The notes beneath the pieces were generated by a model that searched no databases, had not been told where the DNA came from, and saw nothing but the letters and a program-made list of their open reading frames with translations. A program made the position numbers and the translations under genes. From Bacteroidaceae bacterium (GTDB lineage: Bacteria; Bacteroidota; Bacteroidia; Bacteroidales; Bacteroidaceae), in contig CAAGNV010000056.1 of the NCBI GenBank assembly GCA_900771425.1, positions 1 to 37,687 of the forward strand: 37,687 bases of DNA, read 5' to 3'. Positions 32,378 through 37,687 of the stretch are shown here, piece by piece; position 1 is the first letter of the stretch, and each line of letters opens with the position of its first letter.

Positions 32378-33033
32378 GTTATTTCTTCTAATCCGTGTTG
32401 TTTCAGATATGCGTTGGTGAGGCTGAAGTGATGATTGCCAAAGAATCCGCGGTATGCCGACAGTGGCGATGGATGTGCCGAACGCAGTATGAGGTGGCGC
32501 GACTGGTCGATGAGTTGTGCCTTGCTCTGTGCGTAACTTCCCCAAAGGATGAATACGAGGTTGTTGCGCTCGCGGCTGAGTATGCTGATCACGGCATCGG
32601 TGAATGTCTCCCACCCTTGGCGCTGATGGCTTCCGGCAGCGTGCTCGCGTACGGTGAGCGTGGCATTGAGTAGCAACACTCCCTGACTGGCCCATCGGGT
32701 GAGGTTGCCGCTCTGAGGTATTGGCGTGCCTATGTCGTCCTGAATCTCCTTGAATATGTTGAGCAGCGACGGCGGGTATTGTACTCCGTCATTGACCGAG
32801 AAGCACAGCCCATGAGCCTGACCAGGCTCGTGGTAGGGGTCCTGACCTATCAGCACTACCTTAACCTTGTCGAACGGACATAGGTTGAAGGCATTGAAGA
32901 TGAGGCTGCCAGGCGGAAATATGCGGTGCTGTGAGTATTCCTGACGCACGAATCGGGTGAGTTGCTCGAAGTAGGGCTTGTCGAACTCACTCTGAAGTGT
33001 CTGCTGCCATGATGGATGGATTTTTACTTGCAT
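32371..33033 (-). CDS. ung: Uracil-DNA glycosylase
   Basis: 220 residues, the usual family-1 UDG length. It removes uracil from DNA to start base-excision repair. The water-activating loop is GQDPYH (Asp65) and the second is HPSPLSAYRG (His187); LLLNATLTV (~121) holds the uracil-recognition Asn. No signal peptide. It lies 69 bp downstream of uvrA and overlaps the HAD gene, so uvrA-ung-HAD-cls looks like one transcript. A tandem 9-bp repeat lies in the uvrA-ung gap. Confidence 0.97.
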   Translation of the reverse strand: MQVKIHPSWQQTLQSEFDKPYFEQLTRFVRQEYSQHRIFPPGSLIFNAFNLCPFDKVKVVLIGQDPYHEPGQAHGLCFSVNDGVQYPPSLLNIFKEIQDDIGTPIPQSGNLTRWASQGVLLLNATLTVREHAAGSHQRQGWETFTDAVISILSRERNNLVFILWGSYAQSKAQLIDQSRHLILRSAHPSPLSAYRGFFGNHHFSLTNAYLKQHGLEEITW

Positions 33034-33049
33034 GGGGGTGATGGGGGGA

Positions 33050-33103
33050 ATGGGTCAAATAGGGCTAATGGGTCTTATGGGTCTAATGGAACTTATGGGC
33101 ATT
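33050..33103. repeat. Six 9-bp tandem units between uvrA and ung
   Basis: ATGGGTCAA, ATAGGGCTA, ATGGGTCTT, ATGGGTCTA, ATGGAACTT, ATGGGCATT from 33050 to 33103 (plus-strand reading). It fills most of the 69-bp gap and touches the uvrA stop codon. No function is apparent. Confidence 0.75.
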
Positions 33104-35976
33104 TATCTCAGATAGTGCTTGAGGTGCTGGCCGGTGTAACTTGTCGTGCATTGGGCGACTTGTTCAGGCGTACCTTCGCATACGAGATGACCGCCTTCGG
33201 CTCCGCCTTCCGGCCCTAAGTCGATGACGTGGTCGGCACTCTTGATGATTTCCATGTTGTGCTCGATTATGAGCACGGTATGTCCGCAGGCAATGAGTGC
33301 GTTGAAGGCTGCGAGCAACTTCTTGATGTCGTGGAAGTGAAGCCCCGTGGTCGGTTCGTCGAATACGAACATGGTTGAATCCATGCCGTTGGTCGATGCC
33401 TTGCTCTTTGACAGGTAGTAGGCGAGTTTCACGCGCTGGTTCTCACCGCCTGACAGGGTCGATGAACTCTGACCGAGCTTGATGTATCCCAATCCTACGT
33501 CTTGCAATGGCTTGAGTTTCTTGATTATGGCACGGCACAGGCGCGTCTCGAGCATGCCGAGTTGTTGCTTCGCCTCAGGCGTTCCCATAGGGTTGCCGAA
33601 GAACTCGATGGCTATGTTGACGGTCATGTTCAGTATGTCGTGTATGCATTTTCCGCAGAACTGCACGTCGAGTACGTCCTGCTTGAATCTCTTTCCATGG
33701 CAAGATTCGCAGGTGAGTACAAGGTCGTTCATGAACTGCATCTCGACTGTGACGGTGCCTTCGCCCTTGCACTCTTCGCAACGGCCGCCGTCGGCGTTGA
33801 ATGAGAAGTGCTGCGGCTTCATGCCGAGTTGCTTTGCCAGTTGCTGTTCGGCCATGAGTTTGCGAATGTCGTCGTATGCTCCGATGTATGTGACAGGATT
33901 GCTTCGTGATGATGTACCGATGGGGTTTTGGTCAACGAACTCGATGTTCTTCACGAGTTGTACGTCGCCTTCGAGTCCGAGGAACTGTCCTGGGCGGTCG
34001 CACACCTTGTCCATCTGGCGCATCATGGCACGGTAGAAGATGCCGCGTATGAGTGTTGACTTGCCGCTTCCGCTGACTCCGGTGACGACTGTCATGACGT
34101 TGAGCGGAATCTTCACGTCGATGCCTTTGAGGTTGTTCTCGCGGGCACTGCGTATGAGTATGTAGTTGTTCCACGGACGGCGTGACACGGGTACCGGTAT
34201 GGTCTCTTGATGTGAGAGGAACGCTATGGTGTGCGACGGTGTGTCTGCGGTGTTGCCCGACGTCTTTGCTCCGGTGGCTTGTTCGAGACTGCCTGTCCAT
34301 ACTATCTTGCCACCGAGTCGGCCTGCGTCGGGACCGATGTCGATGATGTGGTCGGCTGCTCGCATGATGTCTTCGTCGTGTTCGACTACTACGACTGTGT
34401 TTCCGAGGTCGCGGAGGTCTTTGAGTACGTTGATGAGTCGGTCGGTGTCGCGGCTGTGCAGTCCGATGCTTGGTTCGTCGAGAATGTAGAGCGAACCGAC
34501 GAGGCTGCTGCCGAGGCTCGTGGCGAGGTTGATGCGCTGGCTCTCGCCGCCCGAGAGCGTGTTCGACAGGCGGTTGAGCGTGAGGTATGAGAGTCCTACG
34601 TTGATGAGGAACTGCAGTCGGCTGTTGATTTCCATCAGCAGTCGCTTGGCTATGTGGCTGTCGTGCTCATTGAGACTGAGGCTGTCGAAGAATGCTTTCA
34701 GGTCGCTGATAGGCATCTCGACCAGTTCGGTGATGCTCTTTCCTCCGACCTTCACATAGGTGGCTTCTTTCTTGAGGCGTGTGCCGTGGCATTCGGGGCA
34801 GATGGTCTTGCCTCGGTAGCGTGCCAGCATCACGCGGTATTGTATCTTGTACTGATTTGCCTGCAACATGTCGAAGAAGCGGTCGATGCAGATGTCCTGG
34901 TTGTTGGTCGCCATCTCGTCGGCAGAGGTGTGGCTGTGTGTCGTCCCGTGCCAGAGGAAGTCCTTCTGTCGGTCGGTCAACTGGAAGTATGGTGTATGAA
35001 TGGGGAAATCATGGCGTGCTGCGCGTCGGCAGAACTCGGTCTTCCACGCACCCATCTTTTCGCCTCGCCAGCAGATGACGGCTCCTTCATATACGCTGAG
35101 TTCCTGATTCGGAATGACGAGCGACTCGTCGATGCCGATGGTACGGCCGAAACCCTCGCATACGGGGCATGCACCGACGGGCGAGTTGAACGAGAACATG
35201 TGTTCGGTAGGTTCTTCGAACGTGATGCCGTCGGCCTCGAATGCCAGCGAGAAGTGCTTGACGGTGCTTTCCGCGCCTTCGCCGTCGGCAAGGGTAGGTA
35301 CTGTCTTTATGATACATTCGCCGCCACCTTCGTAGAGCGCTGTCTCGCATGAATCGACGAGATGCGTGATGGTGCTCTTGTCGTCGTGGCTGACGATTCG
35401 TGCAATGACGATGTATGTCTTGCCGTCGATGGTCTCAGTGCGGTTGAGTCCTTGGCTTGCATATATGTCGAGTTGTTCCTTCTCGCTGCGTCCGTTACGG
35501 CAGATGAGCGGGCAGAGCATCATGAAGCGTGTGCCGTCGGGCATCGACTTCATGAACTGCACTACGTCTTCGGTCGAGTCTTTCTTCACTTCGTTGCCGC
35601 TTACGGGCGAGAAGGTATGTCCGACGCGGGCAAAGAGCATGCGCAAGTAGTCGTATATCTCGGTCGATGTGCCGACCGTACTCCGTGGGTTGCGGCTGAT
35701 GACCTTCTGCTCGATTGCTATTGCGGGCGGTATGCCCTCGATGAAGTCACACTCGGGTTTGCCCATGCGCCCCATGAACTGTCGTGCATAGGTACTGAGG
35801 CTCTCCACGTAACGGCGCTGGCCTTCGGCATACAGCGTGTCGAATGCCAGCGATGACTTGCCGCTTCCGCTGACGCCAGTCACCACTACGAGTTTGTTGC
35901 GCGGGATGTCAACATCGACATTCTTCAGGTTGTTGACTCTTGCTCCCTTTATTCTGATTACATCGTCGTCCTTCAT
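33103..35976 (-). CDS. uvrA: Excinuclease ABC subunit A
   Basis: 957 residues. UvrA is the damage-recognising ATPase of nucleotide excision repair. Two ABC ATPase modules are present: Walker A GVSGSGKSSL near the start and GVSGSGKSTL near ~630, with LSGGESQRINLA and LSGGENQRVKLA signatures. Zinc-binding pairs CPVC, CPECHG, CEECKG and CESCHG are intact. The first Met (35988) falls inside the -7 element at 35986-35993, so the start is taken at 35976 (MKDDDVIRIKG). Transcription would then begin only about 4-6 nt before the ATG. It heads the uvrA-ung-HAD-cls cluster. Confidence 0.96.
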   Translation of the reverse strand: MKDDDVIRIKGARVNNLKNVDVDIPRNKLVVVTGVSGSGKSSLAFDTLYAEGQRRYVESLSTYARQFMGRMGKPECDFIEGIPPAIAIEQKVISRNPRSTVGTSTEIYDYLRMLFARVGHTFSPVSGNEVKKDSTEDVVQFMKSMPDGTRFMMLCPLICRNGRSEKEQLDIYASQGLNRTETIDGKTYIVIARIVSHDDKSTITHLVDSCETALYEGGGECIIKTVPTLADGEGAESTVKHFSLAFEADGITFEEPTEHMFSFNSPVGACPVCEGFGRTIGIDESLVIPNQELSVYEGAVICWRGEKMGAWKTEFCRRAARHDFPIHTPYFQLTDRQKDFLWHGTTHSHTSADEMATNNQDICIDRFFDMLQANQYKIQYRVMLARYRGKTICPECHGTRLKKEATYVKVGGKSITELVEMPISDLKAFFDSLSLNEHDSHIAKRLLMEINSRLQFLINVGLSYLTLNRLSNTLSGGESQRINLATSLGSSLVGSLYILDEPSIGLHSRDTDRLINVLKDLRDLGNTVVVVEHDEDIMRAADHIIDIGPDAGRLGGKIVWTGSLEQATGAKTSGNTADTPSHTIAFLSHQETIPVPVSRRPWNNYILIRSARENNLKGIDVKIPLNVMTVVTGVSGSGKSTLIRGIFYRAMMRQMDKVCDRPGQFLGLEGDVQLVKNIEFVDQNPIGTSSRSNPVTYIGAYDDIRKLMAEQQLAKQLGMKPQHFSFNADGGRCEECKGEGTVTVEMQFMNDLVLTCESCHGKRFKQDVLDVQFCGKCIHDILNMTVNIAIEFFGNPMGTPEAKQQLGMLETRLCRAIIKKLKPLQDVGLGYIKLGQSSSTLSGGENQRVKLAYYLSKSKASTNGMDSTMFVFDEPTTGLHFHDIKKLLAAFNALIACGHTVLIIEHNMEIIKSADHVIDLGPEGGAEGGHLVCEGTPEQVAQCTTSYTGQHLKHYLR

Positions 35977-35985
35977 AATTGCGTA

Positions 35986-35993
35986 CAAAGGTA
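35986..35993 (-). promoter_or_regulatory. -7 element of uvrA
   Basis: Minus strand TACCTTTG (35993-35986), an exact match. At the 19-bp -33 position there is TTC instead of TTG. It sits about 10 bp from the uvrA ATG, implying a near-leaderless mRNA. Confidence 0.6.
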
Positions 35994-36088
35994 CGAAAAA
36001 TAAGTGAAATGTGAAAAGTGAAGACTGAAAAGTGCTTCATAAAGTGAATAAATTTCCCGACAGTCAAGTATGTTTGAGCATTTTTGCT

Positions 36089-36096
36089 TATATTTG
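36089..36096 (+). promoter_or_regulatory. Possible -7 element of the DJ-1/PfpI gene
   Basis: TATATTTG fits TAnnTTTG, but no TTG sits at 19-20 bp upstream. The leader would be about 95 nt and contains the GGCTAA-type repeat at 36115-36177. Confidence 0.5.
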
Positions 36097-36114
36097 CACA
36101 CGGATTTAGTTTAT

Positions 36115-36177
36115 GCCATTAGCCATTAGCCGTTGGCTCTATTGCATACGGCTAACAGCTAATTGCTGATGGCTAAT
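36115..36177. repeat. GGCTAA-type repeat forming a hairpin in the DJ-1 gene leader
   Basis: GCCATTAGCCATTAGCCGT (36115-36133) is followed by ACGGCTAAC (36148-36156) and GATGGCTAAT further on, in inverted orientation. It lies directly before the gene at 36196. It shares its words with 9893-9922 and 37419-37507. Confidence 0.65.
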
Positions 36178-36195
36178 AATAAAAACAAACAAACT

Positions 36196-36744
36196 ATGAA
36201 CGTTTATTTTTTTCTTGCAACAGGTTTTCAGGAGACTGAGTTCATGGCTCCGCTTACCATCTGCCGCCGCACGTCGCTCAACGTGCAGAGTGTCTCGATT
36301 ACCGGCAACCTGCTGGTAGAGAGTGCATCGGGTGTAACCGTCAAGGCCGATGCCCTGATTGAGGATATCGACTTCAGCGATGCCGCCATGCTCGTGATGC
36401 CGGGTGGTATGCCTGGTTCGACCAACCTGCGCGACTCTGAGGTGCTCGACGGCGTCATACGCAGACATTATGCCTCTGGCAAACCGCTTGCCGCCATCTG
36501 TGCCGCACCAATCGTCTATGGCTCGAAGGGGCTGCTCAGCGGACATCGTGCCACATGCTATCCTGGCAACGAGGACGAACTCGTCGGAGCAACATATACA
36601 GGCGCTCAGGTCGAGGTTGACGGACAGTTCATCACCAGCAAGGGAGCGGGCACCTCACTGAAATTCGGTTATGCCATCATTGAGTACCTGCTGGGCAAGG
36701 AAGTAGCCGACGGAGTGAAGGCAAAGATGATGTACGAAGAGTAG
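36196..36744 (+). CDS. DJ-1/PfpI family protein
   Basis: 182 residues of the DJ-1/YajL type. The catalytic-type Cys is C102 in AAICAAPIVYG, and the conserved acidic residue near the start is E15 in GFQETEF; VMPGGMPGSTNLRD (~67-80) matches the family loop. Members act in glyoxal/oxidative stress protection, but the precise activity is disputed. The start at 36196 gives MNVYFFLATGFQETE, the usual N-terminus. The in-frame ATG at 36163 lies inside the repeat and is less likely. ispD starts 8 bp after its stop, so the two are co-transcribed. Confidence 0.92.
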   Translation: MNVYFFLATGFQETEFMAPLTICRRTSLNVQSVSITGNLLVESASGVTVKADALIEDIDFSDAAMLVMPGGMPGSTNLRDSEVLDGVIRRHYASGKPLAAICAAPIVYGSKGLLSGHRATCYPGNEDELVGATYTGAQVEVDGQFITSKGAGTSLKFGYAIIEYLLGKEVADGVKAKMMYEE

Positions 36745-36752
36745 GGGGCGAT

Positions 36753-37415
36753 ATGAATAAAGCAGTAATAATCGTTGCGGGCGGCAAGGGAATGCGTATG
36801 GGCAGCGACGTGCCGAAGCAATTTCTCGTGCTTGACGGCAAGCCGATACTGATGCACACCATCGAGCGTTTTCGCTCATACGACCCTGACATTCAGATTA
36901 TCGTAGTGCTGCCAAAGGACCAGATGGACTACTGGCATGGTCTGTGCCTTTACCATAAATTCACCGTAGCCGTCGATATAGTCGAAGGCGGTGCCGAACG
37001 CTTCCATTCAGTACGAAACGGACTGATGAAAGTCAACCCAGAGGTTCGTCTGGTTGCTGTCCACGACGGCGTGCGTCCGTTCGTCAGCAATGCCACCATC
37101 AGTGCCTGCTTCGACGAAGCCGAAAAGAGCGGAGCGGCAATACCCGTGACCGATGTCGTCGAGACACTGCGTCGCGTGCCAGCCGACGGCCCCAGCCGCA
37201 CCGTCCCACGCTCCGAGTATAAGTTGGTACAGACCCCGCAGGTGTTCCGATGCGACTTGCTCGACTATGCCTACCGCCAGCCCTATTCGCCACGATTCAC
37301 CGACGACGCATCAGTCGTCGAGGCCGTAGGTCATGCCATAGCGCTCGTGCCCGGCAACCGCGAAAACATCAAGATAACCACACCATCGGACCTGAGGACT
37401 GCCGTTGGTCGTTAG
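36753..37415 (+). CDS. ispD: 2-C-methyl-D-erythritol 4-phosphate cytidylyltransferase
   Basis: 220 residues. IspD makes CDP-ME from MEP and CTP in the non-mevalonate isoprenoid pathway. The nucleotide-binding signature AGGKGMRMGSDVPKQF (~9-24) is complete, with VEGGAERFHSVRNGL, VHDGVRPFV and DDASVVEAVG following in the expected order; NREN.KITTP is the C-terminal motif. It follows the DJ-1-type gene by 8 bp. Confidence 0.96.
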   Translation: MNKAVIIVAGGKGMRMGSDVPKQFLVLDGKPILMHTIERFRSYDPDIQIIVVLPKDQMDYWHGLCLYHKFTVAVDIVEGGAERFHSVRNGLMKVNPEVRLVAVHDGVRPFVSNATISACFDEAEKSGAAIPVTDVVETLRRVPADGPSRTVPRSEYKLVQTPQVFRCDLLDYAYRQPYSPRFTDDASVVEAVGHAIALVPGNRENIKITTPSDLRTAVGR

Positions 37416-37418
37416 ATA

Positions 37419-37507
37419 TTGGCCATTAGCTATTAGCCGTTGGCCATTGGCTGTTATTCCATGGAGACTTTTAGCCTTATAAGTTCCATGAAAGCCAATG
37501 GCTAATA
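37419..37507. repeat. GGCTAA-type inverted repeat after ispD
   Basis: TTGGCCATTAGC (37419-37430) through TTAGCCGTTGGCC, with an inverted copy AGCCAATGGCTAATAT at 37493-37508. It begins just 4 bp after the ispD stop. Central sequence contains CCATGGAGAC and TTCCATGAAA. Confidence 0.65.
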
Positions 37508-37555
37508 TTTAATTCAACTTTCAAGTCATTGCTCCACTGCTCTACGCAAGCGTCC

Positions 37556-37687
37556 GACCGCAAATGTTAAATTTTAACTGAACCAATGTTAAATTTTAAC
37601 ACTTCGCAGGTCTTCGCGCCGACGCAGTCAAATCTTAGCGTCGGAAGATTTGGTTCTTCGGGCGATAAGATTTGGATCTTATGCCGA
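37556..37687. repeat. Phased 22-bp array running to the window edge
   Basis: Reading in 22-bp steps from 37556 gives six units. Units 1 and 2 end ATGTTAAATTTTAA (full copies 37564-37578 and 37586-37600, 22 bp apart). Units 5 and 6 contain AAGATTTGGTTCTT (37645-37658) and AAGATTTGGATCTT (37667-37680), also 22 bp apart. Unit 4 contains inverted CAAATCTT (37629-37636). The last unit ends exactly at 37687, so the array may continue. It shares its core with 10285-10372. Confidence 0.8.

Noticed and set aside
31718..32695. HAD gene with a 106-residue N-terminal extension
   Set aside because: The extension is a shadow of ung; MVKNIIFDFGG at 32377 is the normal family N-terminus.

Overview
The window looks like a chromosomal segment of a Bacteroidales bacterium, most likely Prevotella-like. 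The evidence is a type III glutamine synthetase, a roughly 1,100-residue SecA, the Bacteroidota-specific rpmB-rpmG-DUF4295 cluster, signal peptides ending in AQ, weak Shine-Dalgarno sequences, and repeated Bacteroidota-type promoters (TTG, 18-20 bp, TAnnTTTG). Genus-level placement is inference.

Layout, left to right. Bases 1-117 are the 3' end of a group II intron (domains V and VI), placed just upstream of the promoter of glutamine synthetase. A plus-strand run follows: glnN, a DUF4105 membrane protein without a signal peptide, secA, and a substrate-binding lipoprotein plus FecCD-type permease with no ATPase beside them. Next is rpmB-rpmG-DUF4295, ending in a terminator and then a repeat-rich gap. 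A mixed-strand region (10.5-19.4 kb) holds a small membrane protein, a GH97-N-like/beta-barrel protein, a small outer-membrane barrel, an initiator-like tRNA-Met, a CotH-family protein with a Met/Pro-rich insert, O-acetylhomoserine sulfhydrylase, an RlpA-like protein and a lipoprotein arginine deiminase homologue. From 19.7 to 27.3 kb a minus-strand cluster encodes an HU protein, an HU-transmembrane-LysM protein and the AddA/AddB recombination helicase-nuclease. A plus-strand RSH-type HD domain fused to MsrA follows. A second minus-strand cluster (36.0-28.9 kb) reads uvrA, ung, a HAD phosphatase, a secreted-type phospholipase D/cardiolipin synthase and a GHL10 glycosyl hydrolase. The window ends with a DJ-1/PfpI protein and ispD on the plus strand.

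Functional themes: DNA repair and recombination genes sit in two minus-strand clusters (AddAB with two HU proteins; UvrA with Ung), next to envelope functions (SecA, RlpA, Cls, beta-barrels, CotH, GHL10).

The most unusual sequence-level observation is a set of intergenic arrays at about 19.5, 28.6, 30.4, 10.3 and 37.6 kb. They have unrelated sequences but a shared architecture: about four or more degenerate units at a fixed 21- or 22-bp period, mostly with palindromic or orientation-switching cores. The most unusual proteins are the HD-MsrA fusion, the HU-TM-LysM protein, the lipoprotein arginine deiminase homologue and the GH97-N/barrel fusion.
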